From assembly GCA_902806295.1 (NCBI GenBank), contig CADCWB010000074.1:1-5107 (forward strand): 5,107 bases of DNA, given 5' to 3'. Made by a program: the position numbers and the translations under genes. The stretch is from an uncultured Sphingomonas sp. (GTDB lineage Bacteria > Pseudomonadota > Alphaproteobacteria > Sphingomonadales > Sphingomonadaceae). Positions 1 to 5,107 of the stretch are shown in pieces. How positions within the stretch are numbered: the first letter of the stretch is position 1; each line of letters opens with the position of its first letter. Under the pieces are notes generated by a model. The model was given only the letters and a program-made list of their open reading frames with translations, had not been told where the DNA came from and did not search any database.

Positions 1-127
1 CCCGGAAATCATGCAGGAAGTCGGCGTGCTTCTCGACCACGCGCACTGCCACCCCGGCGCGCGCGAACAGCAGTCCGGCCATGATCCCGGCCGGACCGCC
101 GCCAGCGATCAACACGCCCCTGCTCAT
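1..127 (-). CDS. FAD-dependent monooxygenase/oxidoreductase, N-terminal fragment (cut by window edge)
   Basis: Only the first 42 codons are in the window, starting at the ATG complementary to 125-127 and running off the left edge. The visible protein begins MSRGVLIAGGGPAGIMAGLL and continues to EKHADFLHDFR. The GxGxxG dinucleotide-binding motif is at residues 9-14. An acidic residue (E32) sits at the end of the second beta strand, where this fold contacts the FAD ribose. The EKHADFL.DFRG ending is typical of class A flavoprotein monooxygenases (PHBH/UbiH/PheA-TfdB-like), which use NAD(P)H and O2 to hydroxylate or epoxidise a substrate. The substrate cannot be told because the catalytic and substrate domains are outside the window. 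The Shine-Dalgarno sequence is weak (a GAGCGG about 10 nt upstream). The gene follows the HVA1-like gene on the same strand after 51 bp and might share its transcript. The FAD-binding call is strong; the subfamily is an inference from a short stretch. Confidence 0.85.
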   Translation of the reverse strand, partial: MSRGVLIAGGGPAGIMAGLLFARAGVAVRVVEKHADFLHDFR

Positions 128-178
128 CGTCCGACCGCTCGCGTGGGGTGGGCCGAGGCGCAGTAAGCCCTCGCCGAA

Positions 179-391
179 CTAACCTTTCTTGAGCTCGCTG
201 GGCTTGTGGGCCGCTTCCTTGCCGCTCTTGTCGCTTTTGACGAGGTACTCGGGATTGTCCTTCGATGCGGCAACTTTGTGACCCTTGATCTGCATCGGGC
301 TGGTCAGCTTCTTCTCGACCTTGCCGACCGAGTGTCCGCCACTGGAGTCCCACTCAACCTTGTCGCCCTTCTTGAACGTCTTTTCGGCCAT
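179..391 (-). CDS. HVA1 / DUF2945 family small TUDOR-like protein
   Basis: A 70-residue, lysine-rich, soluble protein with no signal peptide or membrane segment. It matches the family named 'hypervirulence associated protein, TUDOR domain' (DUF2945) over its whole length: KKGDKVEWDSSGG near residues 7-19, then GKVEKKLT, KGHKVAASKDNPEYLVKSDKSGKEAAHKP and a final SELKKG. Length and the GD.V.W / A.K..P.YLVKSDK.G..A.HKP pattern are the family norm, so the gene looks intact. The molecular function is not established. The fold is a small SH3-like barrel, and the family is common in bacteria and fungi, often near stress genes. The start is fixed by a strong Shine-Dalgarno AGGAGA at 398-403, 6 nt before the ATG (389-391). 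The gene is divergent from the Kef-type antiporter, with 77 bp between starts. A candidate EcfG-type promoter lies directly upstream. Family call firm, role unknown. Confidence 0.93.
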   Translation of the reverse strand: MAEKTFKKGDKVEWDSSGGHSVGKVEKKLTSPMQIKGHKVAASKDNPEYLVKSDKSGKEAAHKPSELKKG

Positions 392-397
392 AAGTTT

Positions 398-403
398 TCT
401 CCT
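398..403 (-). promoter_or_regulatory. Ribosome binding site of the HVA1-like gene
   Basis: AGGAGA on the minus strand, separated by 6 nt from the ATG at 389-391. It is the clearest Shine-Dalgarno sequence in the divergent intergenic region and settles the start of the small gene. Confidence 0.8.
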
Positions 404-417
404 GCAACGTTTATGCT

Positions 418-442
418 AACGGCTCACGCACCGCTTGGCTCC
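418..442 (-). promoter_or_regulatory. Candidate EcfG-type (general stress sigma) promoter for the HVA1-like gene
   Basis: Read on the minus strand, GGAGC (438-442) is followed after exactly 16 nt by CGTT (418-421). The alphaproteobacterial EcfG (general stress response) consensus is GGAAC-N16/17-CGTT, so this site has one mismatch in the -35 element and the correct spacing. The -10 element ends 26 nt before the ATG, which would give a short leader containing the AGGAGA ribosome binding site. The -35 element overlaps the palindrome at 432-447. The mismatch falls in the most conserved part of the -35 box, so this remains a candidate. No convincing sigma-70 type promoter was seen for this gene. 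Confidence 0.4.
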
Positions 443-447
443 AAGCG
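432..447. repeat. Perfect 16-bp palindrome between divergent genes (possible operator)
   Basis: CGCTTGG-CT-CCAAGCG is a perfect 7-bp inverted repeat around a 2-nt centre, in the middle of the 77-bp region between the HVA1-like and Kef-type genes. The two half-sites could bind a dimeric regulator. In RNA it could fold as a 6-bp stem with a GCTC loop, but no T-run follows on either strand, so it does not look like a terminator. It overlaps the candidate -35 element of the HVA1-like gene. I do not recognise the half-site as a known operator. Confidence 0.5.
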
Positions 448-468
448 TAACGGCTGCTTAATGAGCGC

Positions 469-2196
469 ATGGCAGGAGAACTTGGCGGATCGGGCCTTCA
501 TGACGCGCTGGTAATTCTCGGCGCTGCGGGGGTGGTGATCCCAGCGTTCGCCCGGCTGCGTGTCTCGCCGGTAATCGGCTTCATTCTGGTCGGAGCGCTG
601 GTGGGTCCCTCGGGGCTTGGCGCGCTGGTGGTCGGGCATCCGTGGCTGGAGCCGCTGACCATCACCGATGCGGCCCGGATCGACCCCTTCGCCGAGTTCG
701 GGATCCTGTTGCTGCTGTTCGCCATCGGGCTTGAGCTGAGCTTTCGTCGTTTGTGGGCGATGAAGCGCAGCGTGCTTGGGCTGGGCGGTGGGCAGATGCT
801 GGCGACGGCCACGTTGGTGTTCGCTGCGGTTCTGATGCTTGGCGCCTCGCCGCTGAGCGCGGCCGTGTTGGGGCTGGCACTGGCGATGTCGTCCACCGCC
901 CTGGTGATGCCGATCGCCGGCACCACCAGCCCGACCGGCAAGGCCGCCCTGGCGATGCTGCTGTTCCAGGATCTGATGCTGGTGCCGATCCTGTTCTGGC
1001 TGGATGCCAAGGGCTCCGACGCCCTACTGTCGGTCGCGTTGGGCGGGGTGGCCGTGGTTGCCGGCTTGCTGGTGGCAGGACGCTTGCTGCTGCCCGTCCT
1101 GTTCGCCCAGGCGGCGCGGACCAAGAACCCCGAACTGTTCCTCGCCACGGCTCTGCTGGTCGTGATGCTGTCGAGTTTGGCGACTGGCGCGGTGGGGCTC
1201 GGGGCCGTGATGGGCGCGCTGATTGCCGGGCTGCTGATCGCGGAGACCGACTACCGGGCGGAAGTGGAGGTCATCACCGCACCCTTGCGCGGGCTGGCGC
1301 TCGGCATCTTCCTCATTACGGTGGGCATGCGCCTGGATCTTGGCGCTCTGCTAGCCGAGTGGCCCGCGTTGCTGGGGGCGACTGCCCTGGTGCTGGCGGC
1401 CAAGAGCCTGATCATCTACGCTTTGCTGCGCTGGAGGGGAACGCGCAGCGGAACCGCGGTGGAAACCGGGCTGCTGATGGCCAGCCCGTCCGAGTTGACC
1501 TTGATCGTGCTCGGCAGCGCCCTGGCCGCGGGAGCCATCAGTGGTGACCAGGCCGGCTTCTGGACCATCGTGACGGCGCTCGGCCTGACCCTTACGCCGG
1601 TGCTGGCGGTGCTCGGCCGCCGCCTGTCGCGGCGGGTCGACCCGGACGCGCTCAGCAGCCGCGGCGGCGACACGGCCGGCCTGACCATCGTCTTCGGCTT
1701 CGGCCGGATCGGGCGACTGGTGGCCGAGATGCTGGAAACGCATGATCGTCCGTACCTCGCGGTTGACGGCGACATAGACTGCGTCGCCGAAGCGCGCGAG
1801 GGCGGGCGGCGAGTGATCTTCGGCGACGTGGCTCGGGGCGATGCGGTGGAACGGTTCGGCCTTCGCGACGCGGCGGCGGTGGTGCTGACGATGGACGATC
1901 CGGTGCTCACCGTCCGGCTGACGAAGGCGATCCACGAGGAGTGCCCGGGCCTGACCATCGTGGCCCGGGCGCGCGACACGACCCATGCCGCCCAACTCTA
2001 CAATGCCGGGGCCACCGACGCCGTGCCAGAGACGATGGAAGGCAGCCTGCAGATGAGCGAAGCGCTGCTGGTCGACATCGGCGTGGCGATGGGCCCGGTG
2101 ATCGCCTCCATCCACGAGAAACGGAGCGAGCTGCGCGCCCGTATCTGGCAGGAAGGCGAGCTGGCGGAGGAGCCGGCGCTGGGGCGGCGGCGATGA
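469..2196 (+). CDS. CPA2-family Kef-type cation/proton antiporter with TrkA-N (RCK) domain
   Basis: A 575-residue inner-membrane protein. Residues 9 to about 385 form some 12 hydrophobic helices typical of the Na+/H+ exchanger fold of the CPA2 family. They include the SST motif (141-143) and the FQD motif (Q167-D168), the QD pair being characteristic of KefB/KefC-type transporters. A cytoplasmic Rossmann domain (about 404-520) follows, with GFGRIG at 410-415, acidic D433 after the second strand (favouring NAD(H) or AMP over NADP), FGD at 451-453, MDDP near 475-478 and ARARD at 499-503, all as in KefB/KefC. These systems exchange K+ (or Na+) for H+. In KefB/KefC, gating is by glutathione and its conjugates, protecting against electrophiles; whether this holds here is not shown. 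At 575 residues the C-terminal tail is slightly shorter than that of E. coli KefC (620). No kefF/kefG-like ancillary gene is adjacent. An in-frame TAA at 448-450 excludes an upstream ATG, so ATG 469 is the best start although its Shine-Dalgarno sequence is very weak. Which paralogue it is, and which ion it moves, is not resolved, so I give no gene symbol. Confidence 0.93.
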   Translation: MAGELGGSGLHDALVILGAAGVVIPAFARLRVSPVIGFILVGALVGPSGLGALVVGHPWLEPLTITDAARIDPFAEFGILLLLFAIGLELSFRRLWAMKRSVLGLGGGQMLATATLVFAAVLMLGASPLSAAVLGLALAMSSTALVMPIAGTTSPTGKAALAMLLFQDLMLVPILFWLDAKGSDALLSVALGGVAVVAGLLVAGRLLLPVLFAQAARTKNPELFLATALLVVMLSSLATGAVGLGAVMGALIAGLLIAETDYRAEVEVITAPLRGLALGIFLITVGMRLDLGALLAEWPALLGATALVLAAKSLIIYALLRWRGTRSGTAVETGLLMASPSELTLIVLGSALAAGAISGDQAGFWTIVTALGLTLTPVLAVLGRRLSRRVDPDALSSRGGDTAGLTIVFGFGRIGRLVAEMLETHDRPYLAVDGDIDCVAEAREGGRRVIFGDVARGDAVERFGLRDAAAVVLTMDDPVLTVRLTKAIHEECPGLTIVARARDTTHAAQLYNAGATDAVPETMEGSLQMSEALLVDIGVAMGPVIASIHEKRSELRARIWQEGELAEEPALGRRR

Positions 2197-2199
2197 TCA
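2194..2199. other. Back-to-back convergent stop codons (TGATCA)
   Basis: The palindrome TGATCA contains the TGA of the plus-strand antiporter (2194-2196) and, on the minus strand, the TGA of the GFA-like gene (2197-2199). No base separates the two coding regions, so no intergenic bidirectional terminator can exist; any terminator must lie inside one of the opposing genes. I saw no stem followed by a T-run on either strand nearby. Confidence 0.9.
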
Positions 2200-2634
2200 G
2201 GCTGGATCGAAGCGTAAGGTTCCGGCGGGCCGCACTGCGCCCCCGTTGTCAGACGGGTGCCGCTCGCCATCCAGGACAGGCAGTTCGCGGAAGTCGAACG
2301 GCGACACTCCTTCAAGGCAGGCGGCGTTGACCCCAAGCTGATCGCGGTTGGAGCGGCGCTTGTGGTGCGTGTAGATGCCGCATTGGCTGCAGAAATAATG
2401 CGCGGCGATACTGGTGTTGAAACGATAGGTCGCAAGCAGATCCGCGCCGGCGATTAATCGGAAGTCATCCGGGGTCGAGGTAAGTGCGACGGCTCCCCGC
2501 ATCCGGCACAGCGAGCAAGTACAGCGCCGCGCAGACGCGAAGCCGAAAGGCAACCTCGCCGAGAAGCGCACTTTTCCGCAGTGGCATGCGCCCGCCAAAG
2601 TGACAGGCGTTGACGAAGCTGGGTCCGGGATCAT
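2197..2634 (-). CDS. GFA / CENP-V domain zinc protein (Mss4-like fold)
   Basis: A 145-residue soluble protein of the GFA family, named for glutathione-dependent formaldehyde-activating enzyme (Gfa), which was proposed to speed the formation of S-hydroxymethylglutathione. Most members have no proven substrate. The zinc-binding cysteines are all present: CHCG (C17, C19), CTCSLC (C38, C40, C43) and FCSQCG (C82, C85). The later GVNAACLEGVSPF stretch and the ELPVLDGERHP tail are typical of the family, and the length is normal. The ATG (2632-2634) overlaps the alaS stop codon as ATGA. The Shine-Dalgarno sequence AAAGGT (2641-2646) lies inside the end of alaS, 6 nt before the start. This makes translational coupling and a shared alaS transcript likely. 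Its 3' end abuts the convergent antiporter gene with no gap. Family assignment is firm; formaldehyde or glutathione activity is not shown by the sequence. Confidence 0.93.
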   Translation of the reverse strand: MIPDPASSTPVTLAGACHCGKVRFSARLPFGFASARRCTCSLCRMRGAVALTSTPDDFRLIAGADLLATYRFNTSIAAHYFCSQCGIYTHHKRRSNRDQLGVNAACLEGVSPFDFRELPVLDGERHPSDNGGAVRPAGTLRFDPA

Positions 2635-5107
2635 GCGGTTACCTTTGCCAGTACATCCCGGATTGCGCTAAGCGCCTCCGCAGCCTTGCCGCCATCGGGT
2701 CCACCACCCTGCGCCATGTCGGGCCGGCCGCCCCCGCCCTGCCCGCCAAGCGCCGCCACCCCCGCCTTGACCAGATCGACGGCGCTAACTTGCCTGGTAA
2801 GGTCGTCGGTCACGCCCGCGGCCACGCTGGCGCGGCCGTTATTGACGGCGATCAGCGCCGCGATGCCCGAGCCGAGCTGCTTCTTGAGCGTGTCGATCTC
2901 GGGTCGGAGCGCCTTGGGGTCGAGCCCGTCCACCACACGCCCGATGAACGGGATGCCGGCAACCTCTTCGGGACCTGCAGCCTGAGCCGCACCGCCGCCC
3001 ATGGCGAGCTGCTTCTTCGCCGCCGCGAGTTCGCGCTCCAGCTTGCGGGTGGTTTCGACCAGCGCCGCGACCCGCGCGGGGGCTTCCTCCGGCGCGGCCT
3101 TCAGGCTGGCGGCGATTTCGCGTAGCCGCTGGTCGCGCTGCAGCAACCACTGGCGTGCGCCTTCGCCGGTCAGCGCCTCGATGCGACGGATGCCCGAGCT
3201 GACCGCGCTTTCCGATACGATCTTGAACAGTGCGATATCGCCCAGCGCGGTGACGTGGGTGCCGCCGCACAGCTCGGTCGAGTAGGTCGCTTCGTCCTTG
3301 AGGCCCATCGACAGCACCCGAACTTCGTCGCCGTACTTCTCGCCGAACAGGGCCATCGCCCCCTCGGCGATCGCTTCGTCCGGGGTCATCAAGCGGGTGG
3401 TCACCGGCTGGTTATGCCGGATGTGGGAATTCACCTCGGCCTCGACCGCGGCGATGTTGTCGGGCGTCAGCGCGGACGAATGCGAGAAGTCGAAGCGCAG
3501 CCGATCGGGCGCGACCAGGCTGCCTTTCTGGCTGACGTGCGTGCCGAGCCGATGGCGCAGCGCCGCGTGCAGCAGGTGGGTGGCCGAGTGATTGGCCCGC
3601 GTGGACCGCCGGCGCTCGGCGTCGACGCTCTGGTGAAGGGTGTCGCCAAGGCTAACCTCCCCTTCTACCACCTGCGTTTGCAGCACGTGCAGGCGGCCGA
3701 GCGGCTTAGACGTGTCGGTAACGTCGCCTTCGAAGCTCTTGAGACTGGTAAGTTTTCCGGCGTCGCCAACCTGTCCGCCGCTTTCGGCATAGAACGGCGT
3801 CTGATTGAGCAGCAGCTGCACGGCTTCGCCCTCGCGTGCGCTCTCAACCCGCTGACCGTCCTTGACGATCGCCAGCACCACCCCTTCGCCTTCGTGGCCC
3901 GAATAGCCGGTGAACTCGGTCGCGCCATGCTCCTCCGCCAGGTCGAACCACAGCTCGTCCGACGCCTTCTCGCCCGAGCCCTTCCACGCCGCCCGCGCAG
4001 CCGCCTTCTGCCGCGCCATGGCGTCGTCGAAGCCGGTACGATCAACCTGCAACCCGCGGGCGCGCAGAGCGTCTTCGGTCAGGTCATAGGGGAAGCCGAA
4101 GGTGTCATAGAGCTTGAAGGCGGTTTCGCCTGCCAGCGTTCCCCCGGTGCCGAGGCCAGCGGTCGCTTCATCGAGCAGCTTGAGCCCGTTGGCCAGCGTC
4201 TGCCGGAAGCGGGTTTCTTCCTGTTGCAACGTCGCCTCGATCAGCGGCTGCGCTCGTACCAGTTCGGGGTAGGCCGCGCCCATCTCCGCAACCAGCGCGG
4301 GCACCAGCCGATGCATCAGCGGCTCGCTTGTGCCGAGCAGATGCGCATGGCGCATCGCCCGGCGCATGATGCGGCGGAGGACGTAGCCGCGCCCCTCATT
4401 GGCGGGCAGCACGCCATCCGCCACCAGAAAGCCGGAGGTGCGCAGATGGTCGGCGATCACCCGGTGGCTCGCCTGCCGTTCGCCCTCTGCCTTGGTCTTG
4501 CTGAACTCCTCGCTCGCCGCGATCAGCGCCTTGAAGGTGTCCGTGTCGTAATTGTCGTGCACGCCCTGCAGGACGGCCGCGATGCGCTCCAGGCCCATGC
4601 CGGTGTCGATGCTCTTGCTCGGCAGTTCGGACACGATCTCGCCCGCCGCCTGCTCATATTGCATGAACACGAGGTTCCAGATCTCGACGAAGCGGTCGCC
4701 GTCCTCGTCCGGGCTGCCCGGAGGACCGCCCGGGATGTGGTCCCCATGATCGTAGAAGATCTCCGAGCAAGGTCCGCACGGGCCGTCGTCGCCCATTGCC
4801 CAGAAATTATCTTTGGTTGGGATGCGGATGATGCGGTGATCCGGCAGGCCGGCGATCCGCTGCCAGATGTCGAACGCCTCGTCGTCGGTGTGGTAGACGG
4901 TGACGGTCAGCCGTTCGGGCGAGAGGCCCCATTCCTTGGTGCACAGCGTCCAGGCGTGGGCAATCGCCTGTTCCTTGAAGTAATCGCCGAAGGAGAAATT
5001 GCCGAGCATCTCGAAAAAGGTGTGGTGACGCGCGGTGTAGCCGACATTGTCGAGATCGTTGTGCTTGCCCCCAGCCCGAACGCACTTCTGCGACGACGTC
5101 GCGGTGC
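2631..5107 (-). CDS. alaS: Alanyl-tRNA synthetase (AlaRS), N-terminus cut by window edge
   Basis: Charges tRNA-Ala with alanine in the cytoplasm and edits mischarged Ser/Gly. 824 residues are visible. The reading frame stays open to the right edge, so an apparent start at M33 (position 5009) is internal: upstream codons encode TATSSQKCVRAGGKHNDLDN and VGYTARHHTFFE, the conserved class II motif 2 region. Against the E. coli enzyme about 60 N-terminal residues (including most of motif 1) are missing, implying roughly 885 in full. Motif 3 GMGLER is at visible residues 169-174 (4584-4601). The tRNA-recognition region follows, then the editing domain with TPFYAESGGQ, HSATH (H506, H510; 3576-3590) and CGGTH (C613, H617; 3255-3269), i.e. 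the complete zinc/editing site. A short coiled-coil (LVETTRKLERELAAAKKQLA) leads to the C-Ala domain ending in the glycine-rich GGGGRPDMAQGGG at about 790-802. No frameshift or missing key residue. The stop codon (2631-2633) overlaps the GFA-like start. In related bacteria recA often lies just upstream, which would be beyond the window. Confidence 0.98.
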   Translation of the reverse strand, partial: TATSSQKCVRAGGKHNDLDNVGYTARHHTFFEMLGNFSFGDYFKEQAIAHAWTLCTKEWGLSPERLTVTVYHTDDEAFDIWQRIAGLPDHRIIRIPTKDNFWAMGDDGPCGPCSEIFYDHGDHIPGGPPGSPDEDGDRFVEIWNLVFMQYEQAAGEIVSELPSKSIDTGMGLERIAAVLQGVHDNYDTDTFKALIAASEEFSKTKAEGERQASHRVIADHLRTSGFLVADGVLPANEGRGYVLRRIMRRAMRHAHLLGTSEPLMHRLVPALVAEMGAAYPELVRAQPLIEATLQQEETRFRQTLANGLKLLDEATAGLGTGGTLAGETAFKLYDTFGFPYDLTEDALRARGLQVDRTGFDDAMARQKAAARAAWKGSGEKASDELWFDLAEEHGATEFTGYSGHEGEGVVLAIVKDGQRVESAREGEAVQLLLNQTPFYAESGGQVGDAGKLTSLKSFEGDVTDTSKPLGRLHVLQTQVVEGEVSLGDTLHQSVDAERRRSTRANHSATHLLHAALRHRLGTHVSQKGSLVAPDRLRFDFSHSSALTPDNIAAVEAEVNSHIRHNQPVTTRLMTPDEAIAEGAMALFGEKYGDEVRVLSMGLKDEATYSTELCGGTHVTALGDIALFKIVSESAVSSGIRRIEALTGEGARQWLLQRDQRLREIAASLKAAPEEAPARVAALVETTRKLERELAAAKKQLAMGGGAAQAAGPEEVAGIPFIGRVVDGLDPKALRPEIDTLKKQLGSGIAALIAVNNGRASVAAGVTDDLTRQVSAVDLVKAGVAALGGQGGGGRPDMAQGGGPDGGKAAEALSAIRDVLAKVTA
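2641..2646 (-). promoter_or_regulatory. Ribosome binding site of the GFA-like gene inside alaS
   Basis: AAAGGT on the minus strand lies within the last codons of alaS, 6 nt before the ATG of the GFA-like gene. It supports the overlapping start at 2632-2634. Confidence 0.6.

Larger units (their letters stand above)
417..455. repeat. Pair of direct repeats TAACGGCT flanking the palindrome
   Basis: TAACGGCT occurs at 417-424 and again at 448-455, 31 bp apart start to start (about three helical turns), one copy on each side of the 16-bp palindrome. The spacing would put both copies on the same DNA face. The left copy contains the CGTT (minus strand) proposed as the -10 element of the HVA1-like gene. 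A regulatory role is an inference; the repeats themselves are exact. Confidence 0.45.

Noticed and set aside
128..178. Possible terminator hairpin (CGAGG/CCTCG) between the HVA1-like gene and the monooxygenase
   Set aside because: The stem is only 5 bp with a 10-nt loop, the flanks are mismatched and no T-run follows, so it does not look like an intrinsic terminator.
435..463. Sigma-70 type promoter TTGGCT-N17-TTAATG for the antiporter
   Set aside because: The -10 element matches the consensus poorly, and transcription would begin at or after the ATG at 469.
753..1547. A 264-codon open frame on the plus strand inside the antiporter gene
   Set aside because: It overlaps the antiporter in another frame, and its translation is rich in R, G, A, D and P with no recognisable domain. 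It is a by-product of high GC content.
1351..2115. Long antisense open frames (254 and 187 codons) opposite the antiporter
   Set aside because: Low-complexity H/R/Q/A-rich translations with no family resemblance, antisense to a well-supported membrane protein and TrkA-N domain.
2224..2245. GC-rich hairpin (GGG-C-CGC-ACT-GCG-CCC) just past the antiporter stop
   Set aside because: It lies inside the GFA-like coding region, has a bulge and no following T-run. Such stems are expected by chance at this GC content.
2610..3125. Plus-strand open frame of 171 codons opposite the alaS 3' end
   Set aside because: Antisense to conserved AlaRS C-Ala sequence, with no recognisable domain and GC-rich shadow composition.
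4981..5009. Start of alaS at the ATG at 5007-5009
   Set aside because: The frame continues upstream to the window edge and encodes conserved AlaRS motif 2 residues, so this methionine is internal (the M of FFEMLGNFSF).

Overview
The window is GC-rich, densely coded chromosomal DNA. Protein sequence and base composition suggest an alphaproteobacterium, most likely a sphingomonad. This rests on family resemblance of AlaRS, the Kef-type antiporter and the TUDOR-like stress protein, not on a phylogenetic marker computed here. Five protein genes account for nearly all of it, two of them cut by the window edges. I see no RNA genes, CRISPR arrays, insertion sequences or phage genes.

Layout: (1) On the minus strand at the left edge is the N-terminus of an FAD-dependent monooxygenase. 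It is preceded by a 70-residue TUDOR-like 'hypervirulence associated' protein (HVA1/DUF2945 family). (2) A 77-bp divergent intergenic region (392-468) carries a 16-bp palindrome, two direct TAACGGCT repeats and a candidate EcfG-type stress promoter for the small gene. (3) On the plus strand lies a complete CPA2-family Kef-type cation/proton antiporter with a C-terminal TrkA-N (RCK) nucleotide-binding domain. (4) Its stop codon directly abuts the stop codon of a convergent minus-strand gene for a zinc-binding GFA/CENP-V-type protein. (5) That gene starts inside the stop codon of alaS (ATGA overlap). alaS fills the right half and runs off the right edge, lacking roughly 60 N-terminal residues.

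Functionally, alaS is housekeeping, with the GFA-like gene translationally coupled behind it. The Kef-type antiporter and the HVA1 protein form a divergent pair with a stress flavour (electrophile/pH/osmotic for Kef-type systems, possible general stress control for HVA1). This is essentially an ordinary chromosomal region. The points that deserve attention are the compact divergent control region, the zero-gap convergent stop junction and the alaS-gfa coupling. I found no evidence for a new defence or mobile system.
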